Positions 1 to 8,760 are shown, counted from the first letter of the stretch. The stretch: 64,000 nt of DNA from Streptomyces sp. NBC_01803 (GCF_035917415.1 NZ_CP109073.1:1426001-1490000), one strand, 5' to 3'. A program made the numbers and translations. The notes: generated by a model not told the origin, from the letters alone.

Positions 1-1289
1 GCCACGGCCTGGGCGTGGTGCTGGACGTGGTGCACAACCACCTGGGCCCCTCGGGCAACCGGCTGCCCGAGTTCGGCCCGTACTTCACCGACCGGCACCA
101 CACCCCGTGGGGCTCGGCGGTCAACCTTGACGCCCCCGGTTCGGACGAGGTGCGGGCGTACTTCGTGGGCAGCGCGGTGGCGTTCCTGCGCGACTTCCGG
201 CTGGACGGGCTGCGGCTGGACGCGGTGCACGCGCTGGTGGACGACCGGGCCGAGCACATGCTGGCCGAGCTGTCGGCGGCGGTGGACGCGCTGGCGGCCG
301 AGACCGGCCGGCCGCTGTTCCTGATCGCCGAGTCCGACCGGAACGACCCGCGCACCACGGCCCCCCGCGAGGCCAACGGCCACGGCCTGCACGGGCAGTG
401 GAACGACGACTTCCACCACGCCCTGCACGCCGCGCTGACCGGCGAGGGGCAGGCCTACTACGCCGACTTCGCGCTGGCTCCGCTGGCGGCCCTGGCCAGA
501 ACGGCGACCCGCGGGTTCTTCCACGACGGCGGGTACTCGGCGTTCCGGGGCCGCCGCCACGGCCGCCCGCTGAACCGGGCGACGACCGGCGCCCACCGGC
601 TGGTGGGCTACGCCCAGACCCACGACCAGATCGGCAACCGCGCCCTCGGCGACCGGCTCACCGCCCTGATCGGCCGGGACCGGGCGGCGCTGGCCGCCGC
701 CCTGGTGCTGTGCGGGCCGTTCACGCCGATGCTGTTCATGGGCGAGGAGTGGGGCGCCACCACGCCCTGGCAGTACTTCACGGACCACCCGGACCCGGAT
801 CTCGCCGAGGCCGTACGGGCGGGCCGCCGCCGGGAGTTCGCGGCCCACGGCTGGTCGGCGGAGGAGATCCCGGATCCGCAGGACCCGGCCACGCGGGACC
901 GTTCCTGCCTGGATTGGCCGGACGATCCGGCGGCGGTGTGGCTGTGGAACTGGCACCGCACGCTGATCGCGATCCGCCGGGACCACCTGCCGCCGGACCT
1001 GCGCCTGGCGGACGTGACGGCCGACCACGACGAGGCGGCCGGCTGGCTGGTGCTGAACAGCGGCCCGCTCACGGTCGCGGTGAATCTCTCCCCCACCGAT
1101 CCGGCCACCGTCCCGCTGCCCGCCGGCCCCGCCGAGCTCCTGGCCACGACCCACCGCTGTCCCCCGCCCGACGACGATCGCCTGTCCCTGCCCCCCGAAT
1201 CGGCCGCGGTCCTGCTCCGCCCGCGCGCCGGGCGGGGAGAACGCGGCCAGAGTGAGAGGCAGCGCGACGAGGGAAAGGACGTGCCATGA
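1..1289 (+). CDS. treZ: Malto-oligosyltrehalose trehalohydrolase, 5' truncated
   Basis: This is the C-terminal part of a GH13 enzyme of the TreZ type, which releases trehalose from maltooligosyl-trehalose in the cytoplasm. The frame is open from base 3, so the gene begins before the window. Visible GH13 signatures are LDVVHNHLG (region I), DGLRLDAVHALVD (nucleophile Asp region), LIAESD (acid Glu region) and YAQTHDQIGNR (region IV). GEEWG and a small C-terminal beta domain follow. About 425 residues are present of a usual total near 580. The stop overlaps the next start as ATGA, so the two genes are probably cotranslated. A treY-like relic lies just downstream on the other strand, which fits the usual treY-treZ partnership. 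The N-terminus cannot be judged. Confidence 0.93.
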   Translation, partial: HGLGVVLDVVHNHLGPSGNRLPEFGPYFTDRHHTPWGSAVNLDAPGSDEVRAYFVGSAVAFLRDFRLDGLRLDAVHALVDDRAEHMLAELSAAVDALAAETGRPLFLIAESDRNDPRTTAPREANGHGLHGQWNDDFHHALHAALTGEGQAYYADFALAPLAALARTATRGFFHDGGYSAFRGRRHGRPLNRATTGAHRLVGYAQTHDQIGNRALGDRLTALIGRDRAALAAALVLCGPFTPMLFMGEEWGATTPWQYFTDHPDPDLAEAVRAGRRREFAAHGWSAEEIPDPQDPATRDRSCLDWPDDPAAVWLWNWHRTLIAIRRDHLPPDLRLADVTADHDEAAGWLVLNSGPLTVAVNLSPTDPATVPLPAGPAELLATTHRCPPPDDDRLSLPPESAAVLLRPRAGRGERGQSERQRDEGKDVP

Positions 1290-1807
1290 CCGACGCACTG
1301 CCCCGCCACCCGGAGCAGGCCGAGCTCGTCTCCACCGACGACCACTGGGCACTCTCGCTCGACCGCTTGCTCCCTCACCCGGCCGAGGCCGTGTGGGCCG
1401 CGCTCACCCGCGCCCGGGAGGTCCCGGCCTGGGCGCCCTTCGCGCCCAGCCGCGACCTCGACTCCCCCGGCCCCGTCGAGTTGCCCGAGACGGCCGAGGC
1501 AGAGCCGGTCGCGCCCGCCCGGGTGGTCCGCGCGGACCCGGCCCGGCTGCTCGTGCTCTCCTGGGACCGCGACGAGTTGCGCTTCGCGCTGAGCGCCGAC
1601 GTCACCGGGACCGCGCTCCGCCTCACCCACACCTTCGCCGACCGCTCCCGGGCCCCGAGCTACGCCGCCGGCTGGCATCTGTGCCTGGCCGCCCTCGACG
1701 GCATCCTGGCCGGACTCGACCTCCCGAAGGTCACCGGCGAGGCGGCCACGGCCCACGGCTGGGAAGAGCTGCACGACCGCTATGGCACCCTCCTGGAAGA
1801 GGTCTGA
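1286..1807 (+). CDS. SRPBCC / AHSA1-like ligand-binding domain protein
   Basis: A 173-residue protein with the look of the START/AHSA1 (SRPBCC) fold. It has an early segment of the type DRLLPHPAEAVWAALT, a central strand-rich part ending LRLTHTFADR, and a last helix with GWHLCLAALDGIL. These domains bind hydrophobic ligands or act as Hsp90 co-chaperone-like modules; the ligand here is unknown. It starts with ATG inside the treZ stop (ATGA overlap), preceded by AAAGGA. Its pairing with treZ looks positional rather than functional. No membrane segment or signal peptide is visible. Confidence 0.85.
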   Translation: MTDALPRHPEQAELVSTDDHWALSLDRLLPHPAEAVWAALTRAREVPAWAPFAPSRDLDSPGPVELPETAEAEPVAPARVVRADPARLLVLSWDRDELRFALSADVTGTALRLTHTFADRSRAPSYAAGWHLCLAALDGILAGLDLPKVTGEAATAHGWEELHDRYGTLLEEV

Positions 1808-2052
1808 GGCCCCGGGGCCGGGGGCCGTCCTTCCGGATCTCCGCGGACCACGCACGCGCCGCGATCCGGCGCCTCGCCGGCCGGGCGCCCGGGGGCACTC
1901 CCCCGCATTCCGAGAGCCCCGGGGGGAACCACGGCCCGACCCACGGAAACCCCACGGACAAGCCCTGTGGTCCCGAGCTTGAGACCTCGGCGGTGCGCCG
2001 CGGCACCGGCCGACCCGGGCCGAACCCGCGATCCGGCAGACCGGCCCCGGTC

Positions 2053-2180
2053 CGGCCGCCTCCGGGCCGTTCTGGAGCACCTCCCACAGCGGCGCGTTGA
2101 GGCCGGCGCCGGACGGCAAGGCCATGTGGTTGGACACGATGCCCACGACGATGCCGAGGCCGAGGGTGTGGCCGTGGTCG
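2053..2180 (-). pseudogene. treY: treY (maltooligosyltrehalose synthase) relic
   Basis: Read on the minus strand, about 40 codons resemble GH13 region I of maltooligosyltrehalose synthase. They show a Gly-rich lead-in, then GIVSNHMALPS, then LNAPLWEVLQNGPEA. Intact enzymes normally have a V/I-D-I-V-P-N-H-M motif followed by L-W-x-V-L-x-x-G-P. Here the Asp and Pro of that motif are replaced and nothing recognisable follows on either side. The fragment sits 245 bp after treZ, its usual partner, but in opposite orientation. Immediately upstream on its own strand is a long simple-repeat tract, which may have grown from the Gly-Leu/Gly-His codons of this segment. The identification rests on motif recognition. 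Confidence 0.55.
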
Positions 2181-2560
2181 AGGCGGATACCGATGCCGAG
2201 GTCGTGGGCTGTGGCCGTGGGCTGTGGTCGTGGGCTGTGGCCGTGGTCGTGGTGGTGGGCCAAGGTCGAGGGCGTGGGCTGTGGCCGTGGCCGTGGTGGT
2301 GGGCCGTGGTCGAGGCCCCGAGGTCGTGGCCGTGGCCGTGGCCGAGGTCGAGGCCGTGGACCGAGGCCGTGGTTCGTGGGCTGTGGCCGAGGTCGAGGCC
2401 GTGGACCGAGGGCGTGGTTCGTGGGCTGTGGCCGAGGTCGAGGACCGTGGCCGAAGTCGTGGACCGAAGTCGTGGACCGAAGTCGTGGACCGAAGTCGTG
2501 GACCGAAGTCGTGGCCGAGGGCGTGGACCGAGGGCGTGGTCGTGGGCTGTGGCCGCCAGC
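2165..2560. repeat. Minisatellite tract with 45-bp and 13-bp tandem units
   Basis: About 400 bp built from GTGGCC, GTGGTC, GAGGTC and GTGGGCTGTGGCC-type words. Within it a 45-bp unit is repeated in tandem at 2341-2385 and 2386-2430, with a partial third copy to about 2445. Four exact copies of a 13-bp unit, GTGGACCGAAGTC, run from 2459 to 2510. Because 13 is not a multiple of three, this part is not conserved coding sequence, although frames happen to stay open through it on both strands and would give Arg/Pro/His-rich peptides. It separates the treY relic from the LysE gene. I see no gene between 1808 and 2649 other than the relic. Confidence 0.85.
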
Positions 2561-2649
2561 CGGCGCGGCCGCTCCTCGCCGCCCAACCCGGCCCGCACCC
2601 GGCGCCGGGCCGGCACCGGCGCCGGTCCGGAGAACCGCCCGGTCAGGGC

Positions 2650-3282
2650 CTAGCTCTCGACCGCCAGCCGGATTCCCAGGGCGATCATCACGCCGCCGGA
2701 AACCTGCTCCAGCCGGCTGCGCACTTCCGCCCGTGCGAGGACCCGGCGCATCCGGCCGACACCCCAGACGTACGTGGTGTAGTAGCCCACCTCGAAGACG
2801 GACCAGATCGCGGCCAGGAGGAGCATCGTCGGCAGGTGCGGAGCGCCGGAGGGGACGAACTGCGGGAGGAACGCCATCGCGAAGACGCCCACCTTCGGAT
2901 TGGCCAGGTTCAGCAGCAGCCCCGCCCGGAAGCTGCGCAGGTCCGAGCCGGTGCCGTCGGCGGCGGTCACCTCCAGGCCGGCCGTCCCGGTCCGGCGCGC
3001 GGCGCGCAGCCCCTGGACGCCGAAGCCGATCAGGACCACCGCGCCCACCAGGCGCAGCACGTCGTAGGCGACTTCGGAGGCGTCCAGCAACGCCGTGAGG
3101 CCGAGGGCGGCGAAGACGCCCCACAGGAAGACGCCGGTCTCGTTGCCCAGCACGGTCATCATCCCGGTCCGGCGCCCGCGCAGGGAGTTGCGGATGATGA
3201 GGACCGAACTGGGCCCCGGGGAGGCGGCGATCAGCAGGCAGGCGCCGAGAAACGCCGGGAGAGTGCTCCACATGCCGGTCAT
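2650..3282 (-). CDS. LysE/RhtB family amino-acid exporter
   Basis: A 210-residue membrane protein of the LysE/RhtB family, which exports amino acids and related small molecules. It begins MTGMWSTLPAF, followed by the family signature of a first helix ending in ASPGPSSVLIIRN. About six hydrophobic segments follow, including LLLNLANPKVGVFAMAFLPQF, a typical family stretch around the conserved N-P-K. The ATG at 3282 is chosen because GGAG lies 8 nt upstream; a longer reading to 3405 would run into the divergent promoter. The gene is divergent from the PfkB kinase, sharing a 76-bp intergenic region. The substrate cannot be deduced. Confidence 0.9.
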   Translation of the reverse strand: MTGMWSTLPAFLGACLLIAASPGPSSVLIIRNSLRGRRTGMMTVLGNETGVFLWGVFAALGLTALLDASEVAYDVLRLVGAVVLIGFGVQGLRAARRTGTAGLEVTAADGTGSDLRSFRAGLLLNLANPKVGVFAMAFLPQFVPSGAPHLPTMLLLAAIWSVFEVGYYTTYVWGVGRMRRVLARAEVRSRLEQVSGGVMIALGIRLAVES

Positions 3283-3358
3283 CCTCGGTTCTCCGGCGCC
3301 CCGTTCTCCACTCCTTTTCCGGCACCGCCCGCGCCTTCCTTGCGTACGATGGCCCGCC

Positions 3359-4309
3359 ATGGACGACGATGTGTTGGTGGTAGGCGGGGCGGGCGTGGAC
3401 ACCATCGTCCGGGTCGACCGGCTGGAGGTGCCGGACCAGGACGCGGTGCACGTGCCGCCGATCCGGGACTACGTGGCGCACACCGGCACAGGGGCCGCGC
3501 TCGGTTTCCACGCGCTGGGGCGGCGGGTGAGGTTCATCGACTTCCTCGGCGACGACGCGCAGGGCGCGCTGATCCGCGCGCGGTTCCGGGGCGCCGGCCT
3601 GCCCTTCGAGGCCCTGCCCGCCCCGAACGGGACGCCGCGCAGCGTGAATCTGGTCGACGCCGAGGGACGGCGGTTCTCGTTCTACGACGGGCGGCACCCG
3701 GCCGATCTGCTGATGCCGCCGGACTTCGCGCTGCCGCACGCCGAGCGTGCGCGCCATGTCCACGTCTCACGCCCGCACTTCAACCGCGAGTTGTTCCCCG
3801 TGCTGGCGGAGCGGGGCGTGCCGGTCTCGACCGATCTGCACGCCTGGGACGGCGAGGCCGCGGGCACGCTGCCGTGGGCGTTCGGCGCGGACTACGTGTT
3901 CCTGAGCGCCGCCGCCGTCCGCGACCGGGTGGACGAAGTGCTGCGGATGATCGTGACCGAGGGCCGGGCGCGGCTGGCGGTGGCGACGGACGGCGCGCAC
4001 GGCTGCCACGTGCTGGCGCGCGGGGACGGCGAGGGAGTGCGGCACTATCCGGCCGTGACGCCGCCCGACCCGGTGGTGGACAGCAACGGCGCGGGCGACG
4101 CGTTCGTCACGGCCTTCCTGCACACCTGGTTCGACGGCGGACCCGACCTCCTGGACCGGTCCGTCCTGGCCGGCCTGGTCTCCGGCGCGTTCGCCTGCAC
4201 CGTGCACGGCACGCACGAGCGGCACATCACCGCCACGGAGCTGGCCGCGGCGGTGCGCGCGATCAGGAACCCTGCTCCCGGGGGTCCAGCCGGATGGAGA
4301 TGGAGTTGA
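3359..4309 (+). CDS. PfkB/ribokinase family carbohydrate kinase
   Basis: A 316-residue sugar or nucleoside kinase of the PfkB family. The N-terminus has the Gly-Gly-Ala-Gly-Val-Asp start of the sugar-binding half. A second family region lies near residues 40-65 (HTGTGAALGFHALG, FLGDDAQG). The ATP-site signature is DSNGAGDAF at 241-249, with the catalytic Asp at 247. Asn replaces the more common Thr before GAGD. The ATG is the only start that leaves room for the divergent lysE promoter. The 3' end overlaps the convergent msrB gene by 47 bp. Substrate unknown. Confidence 0.9.
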   Translation: MDDDVLVVGGAGVDTIVRVDRLEVPDQDAVHVPPIRDYVAHTGTGAALGFHALGRRVRFIDFLGDDAQGALIRARFRGAGLPFEALPAPNGTPRSVNLVDAEGRRFSFYDGRHPADLLMPPDFALPHAERARHVHVSRPHFNRELFPVLAERGVPVSTDLHAWDGEAAGTLPWAFGADYVFLSAAAVRDRVDEVLRMIVTEGRARLAVATDGAHGCHVLARGDGEGVRHYPAVTPPDPVVDSNGAGDAFVTAFLHTWFDGGPDLLDRSVLAGLVSGAFACTVHGTHERHITATELAAAVRAIRNPAPGGPAGWRWS

Positions 4310-4679
4310 TGCAGTACCGCAGGTCGGTGGGCGTGCCGTAGCCCTCGCCCTCGAAGACGTGGCCGAGGTGCGAGCCGCAGGCGGCGCAGCGGACCTCGGT
4401 GCGCGGCCGGCCGGGCAGCGAGTGGTCGGGCACGGTCTCGACGGCGTCGGAGTCGGCCGGGTCGTAGAACGACGGCCAGCCGCAGTGCGAGTCGAACTTG
4501 GTCTCCGAGCGGAACAACTCGGCGCCGCAGGCCCGGCAGCCGTAGACGCCGACCGTCTTGGTGTCCGTGTACTCGCCGACGAACGGCGCCTCGGTGCCGG
4601 CCTGGCGCAGCACCCGGTACTCCTCGTCGGTGAGCTCCTGGCGCCACTCGTCGTCGGTCTTGCTGACCTGGTAACCCAT
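4263..4679 (-). CDS. msrB: Peptide-methionine (R)-S-oxide reductase
   Basis: A 138-residue MsrB that reduces methionine-R-sulfoxide in oxidised proteins, using thioredoxin. Two structural zinc CxxC pairs are present at Cys48/51 and Cys98/101. The catalytic Cys123 sits in RYCINSIS near the C-terminus. The core segment SHCGWPSFYDP (65-75) is complete, and the length is normal for the family. It lies 41 bp downstream of murC on the same strand and is probably cotranscribed. Its 3' end overlaps the PfkB gene from the opposite strand. Confidence 0.97.
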   Translation of the reverse strand: MGYQVSKTDDEWRQELTDEEYRVLRQAGTEAPFVGEYTDTKTVGVYGCRACGAELFRSETKFDSHCGWPSFYDPADSDAVETVPDHSLPGRPRTEVRCAACGSHLGHVFEGEGYGTPTDLRYCINSISIRLDPREQGS

Positions 4680-4720
4680 GGGAAGCCTCCTGATTCTTCC
4701 GCCGGCCTCTCCGGCCTGTC

Positions 4721-6115
4721 TCAGCCGGAGAGCCGGGCGAGGATCTTCGGTCCGAGCTCGGTGACGTCGCCCGCCCCCATGGTGAGAACCACATCACCCG
4801 GGCCGGCCATTCCGGCGACCACCTCGGGAACGGCGTCCTTGCCGTGCCCGGCGCGGACGTCCGCGCCGTGCGCGCGGGCGGCGTCCACGATGAGGGCGCT
4901 GGTCACGCCGGGGATGGGGTCCTCGCGGGCGGGATAGATGTCCAGCACGACGGAGGCGTCGGCCAGGGCCAGGGCCTCGCCCATCTCGGCGGCCAGCTCC
5001 CTGGTCCGGCTGAAGAGGTGCGGCTGGAAGACGACGAGCACCCGGCCGTCCGCCGTGCCGCCGCGGATCGCGTCGAGATCGGCGGCCATCTCGGTGGGGT
5101 GGTGAGCGTAGGAGTCGATGATCTGGACGCCGCGGGCCTCACCCTTGAGCTGGAGGCGGCGGCGCACGCCGGTGTACCTGCCCAGGGCGCGCGCCAGCTC
5201 GGGCGCGGGCACGCCGGCGGCCACGCCCGCGGCGAGCGCGGCGACGGCGTTGTGCGCGTAGTGGCGGCCGGGGACCGAGACGCCGAACGTCAGCTCGCGG
5301 CCGTCGAGCACGACGGTGACCTCGCTGGTCAACCGGGCCTGCCGGACGCCCGTGACGCGCACGTCGGCGTCCGGCGACTCGCCGTAGGTGACGATCCGCA
5401 GGTCCTCGCGGCCGGCGAGACGGGCGGTGAGCCTCCGCGCGCCCTCCTGGTCGGCGTTGATCACCAGCGTGCCGCCCGGGACGATCCGGTCGGCGAACGT
5501 CTCGAACGACTCGTGGATCTCGTCCATCGAGGCGTAGTTGGCGTGGTGGTCGAGCTCCACGTTGAGGATGATCGCGACCTCGGGCCGGTAGCGGTGGAAG
5601 CTGCGGTCGCTCTCGTCGGCCTCGGCGATGAACAGCTCGCCCTCGCCGTGCTCCGCGTTCGACCCCGGGGCGTCGAGGTCGCCGCCGATGGCGTACGACG
5701 GGCCGAGGCCCAGGGCGGTCAGGGCGACCGCGAGCATCGAGGTGGTGGTGGTCTTGCCGTGCGTGCCGGCCACGGCGACGGCCCGGCGCCCCGCCATCAG
5801 CGCGGCGAGCGCCTCCGAACGGTGGACGGCGGGGATGCCGCGCCGCGCCGCCTCGGCCAGCTCCGGGTTGTCCTCGCGGATGGCGCTGGAGACGACGACG
5901 CAGGTCGCGTCGGGGGCGAGGTGCGCGGCGTCGTGGCCGACGAGCACGGTGGCGCCCAGGGCCCGCAGGGCGGCGGCGGTCTCCGAGTCGCGGGAGTCGC
6001 TGCCGGCGACGCGGGCGCCGCGCCGGGTGAGGATCTTGGCGATACCCGACATGCCCGCGCCGCCGATGCCGATGAAATGGGGCCGTGCCATGGCGGGCGG
6101 GATCGCCGGTGTCAT
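4721..6115 (-). CDS. murC: UDP-N-acetylmuramate--L-alanine ligase
   Basis: A 464-residue Mur ligase that adds L-Ala to UDP-MurNAc, the first cytoplasmic step of stem-peptide assembly. The N-terminal nucleotide-sugar domain has HFIGIGGAGMSG (13-24). The ATP P-loop is GTHGKTTTTS (117-126). The central domain has FIAEADESD, NVELDHHANY and YAHHPTEM. The start at 6115 is favoured by GGGAG 8 nt upstream; a longer open frame extends into the 9-bp repeats just upstream. In streptomycetes murC typically lies outside the division-cell-wall cluster, as here. It is followed by msrB. Confidence 0.97.
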   Translation of the reverse strand: MTPAIPPAMARPHFIGIGGAGMSGIAKILTRRGARVAGSDSRDSETAAALRALGATVLVGHDAAHLAPDATCVVVSSAIREDNPELAEAARRGIPAVHRSEALAALMAGRRAVAVAGTHGKTTTTSMLAVALTALGLGPSYAIGGDLDAPGSNAEHGEGELFIAEADESDRSFHRYRPEVAIILNVELDHHANYASMDEIHESFETFADRIVPGGTLVINADQEGARRLTARLAGREDLRIVTYGESPDADVRVTGVRQARLTSEVTVVLDGRELTFGVSVPGRHYAHNAVAALAAGVAAGVPAPELARALGRYTGVRRRLQLKGEARGVQIIDSYAHHPTEMAADLDAIRGGTADGRVLVVFQPHLFSRTRELAAEMGEALALADASVVLDIYPAREDPIPGVTSALIVDAARAHGADVRAGHGKDAVPEVVAGMAGPGDVVLTMGAGDVTELGPKILARLSG

Positions 6116-6124
6116 GCGTGTGTC

Positions 6125-6150
6125 TCCCTGGTGTCCCTGGTGTCCCTGGT
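6125..6150. repeat. 9-bp tandem repeat before murC
   Basis: Nearly three tandem copies of TCCCTGGTG lie 10-35 bp upstream of the murC start. Read in the murC direction they give repeated CAGGGA words, the last of which merges into the ribosome-binding site. A 9-bp unit could change by slippage and so alter leader length without disturbing the coding frame. There is no evidence that it does. Confidence 0.8.
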
Positions 6151-6194
6151 CGAGGCGTGCCCCACGATTGTCGCACCCGGCACGGGAGCCGGGT

Positions 6195-6662
6195 TCATTC
6201 CCCGTGCGCAAAGAGCCGCAGAACCGGGACTCCGACCTTGTGCCGGGCCCGGGAGGCCCAGTCGCGGTGGAACAGCTCCTCGATGTAGTGCGGCGCGGTC
6301 AGCACGACGACCTCGTCGGCGTGGGTCTGCCGGACCACGGACGACAACAGCTCCAGCGGATCCTCGTCGATGACCTGCCCGACGGCCTCGGTGCCGGCCG
6401 CCCGCAGCGCGTCCAGCGAGTGGCGCAGGGCCCGCTCGGCCGACTGGTGCGCCTCCTCGCCCTCCGGCTCGTCGCTCTCGCGCGCCGCGTCACCGAACTC
6501 GCCGAGCGCCACGTCGTCCAGCGCCCGCAGCAGCCGGTCCTGGTCGCCCCGGGGCTGCATGAGCACGACGAACGACTGGCCCTCGTCACCGTGCAGGGTG
6601 GTGACGAGCTCGATGTCGGTGGGCACCATGGGCTTTTCGATCATGAGGACTGTCGTGATCAC
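6195..6662 (-). CDS. Conserved actinobacterial protein, often labelled indole-3-glycerol phosphate synthase
   Basis: A 155-residue acidic soluble protein. Databases often label this family indole-3-glycerol phosphate synthase, but no TIM-barrel or TrpC motif is visible, so that name should not be trusted. Features are a strand-rich N-terminus ending VVLMQPRGDQDRLLRALDDVALGE, a Glu-rich middle helix, and a C-terminal half with DEVVVLTAPHYIEELFHRDW. The latter recalls Rossmann-like universal-stress-protein folds. The GTG at 6662 (M-I-T-T-V-L-M) is preferred over the ATG at 6644 because AAGGG lies 8 nt upstream and homologues, from memory, share the VLMIEKP lead-in. It lies downstream of the pyrimidine-reductase-like gene. 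Confidence 0.8.
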   Translation of the reverse strand: MITTVLMIEKPMVPTDIELVTTLHGDEGQSFVVLMQPRGDQDRLLRALDDVALGEFGDAARESDEPEGEEAHQSAERALRHSLDALRAAGTEAVGQVIDEDPLELLSSVVRQTHADEVVVLTAPHYIEELFHRDWASRARHKVGVPVLRLFAHGE

Positions 6663-6794
6663 GGTGAGCGCCCTTCGTCGGGGCCGGGTCCCGAGCAGCC
6701 CGGCAGAAACCATCCTTCAACATGGCCGCACGGGACATCGCGCTTTTCATCCTGCCCAGACCAGGATAAGCGGAACGCCACATTCCGCAGATTG

Positions 6795-7559
6795 TCAGAC
6801 CCTGCGGTAACGACTGAAGAGGAAGCCGGAATCCTCCAGCAGATCCGTCAGCTCCAGCTCCCGCGGCGCCGGGAGTTCGGGTCCGCTCAGCACCCGGGGC
6901 GCGGTGCCGACCGTGAACCGGGGGGAGACGGTCAGGCACAGCTCGTCGAACGCCGCGACCGCCGCCAGCTGGCCGAGCAGCCGGGGGCCGCCCTCGGTGA
7001 GCAGCCGGGTGTGGCCGCGCCTGACCAGCTCGGGCTTGATCCGCAGCGGATCCACCCGCGCCTCGTCGCCCGCGGTGATCACCTCGACCCCGGCCGCCTC
7101 GGCGGCGGCCAGCCCGGTGCGCGGGGCCTTGGCGCCGGTGATGATCAGCGTGGTCACCTCGGCCTCGGTGAACAGCGGCAGCGAGAAGTCCAGATGCAGG
7201 CTCGCGCTGACGACGGCGATGGCGGCCACGGGCGTCTGTCCGGCGGCGGTCCGGCGCCCGACGAACTCCGCGCGCCGGCGCGCGGGTCGGTAGCGCTCCT
7301 CGCGGACCGTCTCCGCGCCGACGATCACCACATCCGCCAGCGCGCGCAACACCCCGAAGATCCGCATGTCCACGGCGTTGGAGATCGGCTGCGTGCGCCC
7401 CCCGTGGTAGGCGGCACCGTCCGCCGAGGAGACCATGTTCGCCCGCAACCAGCCGTCGCCGAGCAGGTGGTCCTCGGGGTACGCGTAGGCGTCGGCCAGC
7501 TCGGACAGGGCCCACTCGTGGTCGTCACCGCCGGCCGGCGCGGGGAACAGGCGTCGCAT
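6795..7559 (-). CDS. Pyrimidine reductase (RibD C-terminal / DHFR-like) family protein
   Basis: A 254-residue protein of the RibD-C/DHFR-like reductase fold. It has LRANMVSSADGAAYHGG near residue 40, the substrate and NADPH-binding start of this fold. A middle ADVVIVGAETVREERYRP and a C-terminal LLTEGGPRLLGQL follow, both family signatures. Enzymes of this fold reduce a 5-amino-6-ribosylamino-pyrimidine in riboflavin synthesis, but stand-alone copies away from rib genes have unproven roles. The ATG at 7559 fits homologues; no strong ribosome site is seen. It is divergent from zapE and 132 bp upstream of the next minus-strand gene. Confidence 0.85.
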   Translation of the reverse strand: MRRLFPAPAGGDDHEWALSELADAYAYPEDHLLGDGWLRANMVSSADGAAYHGGRTQPISNAVDMRIFGVLRALADVVIVGAETVREERYRPARRRAEFVGRRTAAGQTPVAAIAVVSASLHLDFSLPLFTEAEVTTLIITGAKAPRTGLAAAEAAGVEVITAGDEARVDPLRIKPELVRRGHTRLLTEGGPRLLGQLAAVAAFDELCLTVSPRFTVGTAPRVLSGPELPAPRELELTDLLEDSGFLFSRYRRV

Positions 7560-7652
7560 GGGCCGCAGTGTGGCACACATGCCCCGCCAGGGGCCGGACG
7601 TCCGCACGGCCCGCCGTGATCCGCCGCCTTCCCCCACGTACAGTGGGAGATT

Positions 7653-8747
7653 GTGTCGACTATCAGCAGCAAGGACCAGGCCGGGGCGATATCCGGCCCC
7701 ACGGCCCTGAGTGCCCGCGAGCCGCGGGTGCCCGCCGAGCGGCTCGTCGCCGAGATGGTCCCGCCACCCCGCTTCGACTCGGTGCGGTTCGACACTTACA
7801 TCCCCGATCCCCGGCAGCCCAGCCAGAGCGCGGCCGTGAAGGCGCTGGCCGACTTCGCCGCCGGGCTCGGGGGCGCGCACGCGACCGGCGCGGGCCGACG
7901 CGGGCTGTGGCCCCGACGCGCGCGGCGGCCCGCCGAGCGGGAGCCGCGCGGGATCTACCTCGACGGCGGCTTCGGCGTCGGCAAGACGCACCTGCTGGCC
8001 TCGCTGTGGCACGCCACCCCGGCGCCGCCGGAGCGGAAGGCGTTCGGCACGTTCGTCGAGCTGACCAACCTGGTCGGCGCCCTCGGCTTCCAGGAGACGG
8101 TCCGCACGCTCTCCGGCCACCGGCTGCTGTGCATCGACGAGTTCGAGCTCGACGACCCCGGCGACACGGTGCTGGTCTCCTCGCTGCTCGCCCGCCTCGT
8201 CGCGGAGGGCGTGGCGCTGGCCGCCACCTCGAACACGCTTCCTGGACGGCTGGGCGAGGGCCGGTTCGCCGCCGCCGACTTCCTGCGCGAGATCCAGGGC
8301 CTGGCCGCCCACTTCCGCGCGCTGCGCATCGACGGCGAGGACTTCCGCCACCGCGGCCTGCCCGCCGCCCCGGCGCCGCGCCCGGACGAGGAGGTCACCG
8401 CCACCGCGCGGGCCGTCCCGGGCGCCTCGCTGGACGACTTCGGCACGCTGCTGGGCCATCTCGCCCGGGTGCACCCCAGCCGCTACGGAGCCCTGTGCGA
8501 CGGCGTTCCGGTGGTCTGCCTGACCGGCGTGCGGCCGGTGCCCGACCAGGCCACGGCGCTGCGCCTGGTCGTCCTGGCCGACCGGCTGTACGACCGCGAG
8601 ATCCCGGTGCTCGCCTCGGGCGTCCCGTTCGACGCGCTGTTCAGCGAGGAGATGCTGGGCGGCGGTTACCGCAAGAAGTACTTCCGGGCGATCTCCCGGC
8701 TGACCGCGCTGGCGCGGGACGCGGGCGCGGATCTGGAGCGCCGCTGA
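7653..8747 (+). CDS. zapE: Cell division protein ZapE / AFG1-like ATPase
   Basis: A 364-residue P-loop ATPase of the AFG1/ZapE family. Walker A is GGFGVGKTH (105-113) and Walker B is CIDEFEL (160-166). The upstream VAEMVPPPRFDSVRFDTY segment is typical of the family. In Gammaproteobacteria ZapE acts at the division septum; its role in actinomycetes is not established. The GTG start has GGGAG only 3 nt upstream, unusually tight. That site lies in a small inverted repeat, CCCAC and GTGGG at 7633-7647, which could occlude it. A Gly/Arg-rich insert lies at residues 72-98. PPK2 follows after 13 bp. Confidence 0.92.
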   Translation: MSTISSKDQAGAISGPTALSAREPRVPAERLVAEMVPPPRFDSVRFDTYIPDPRQPSQSAAVKALADFAAGLGGAHATGAGRRGLWPRRARRPAEREPRGIYLDGGFGVGKTHLLASLWHATPAPPERKAFGTFVELTNLVGALGFQETVRTLSGHRLLCIDEFELDDPGDTVLVSSLLARLVAEGVALAATSNTLPGRLGEGRFAAADFLREIQGLAAHFRALRIDGEDFRHRGLPAAPAPRPDEEVTATARAVPGASLDDFGTLLGHLARVHPSRYGALCDGVPVVCLTGVRPVPDQATALRLVVLADRLYDREIPVLASGVPFDALFSEEMLGGGYRKKYFRAISRLTALARDAGADLERR

Positions 8748-8760
8748 GATCATCGGATCC

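Noticed and set aside
608..3763. A 1051-codon open frame on the minus strand
   Set aside because: It runs antisense through treZ, the SRPBCC gene, the repeat tract and the kinase. High GC and tandem repeats keep it open; only the treY fragment inside it looks like protein.
2224..4341. A 705-codon plus-strand frame starting in the repeats
   Set aside because: It is antisense to lysE and out of frame with the PfkB gene. Its composition is repeat-driven.
6195..6662. Indole-3-glycerol phosphate synthase activity
   Set aside because: The name is common in databases but no TrpC motif is present, and the protein is about 100 residues too short.
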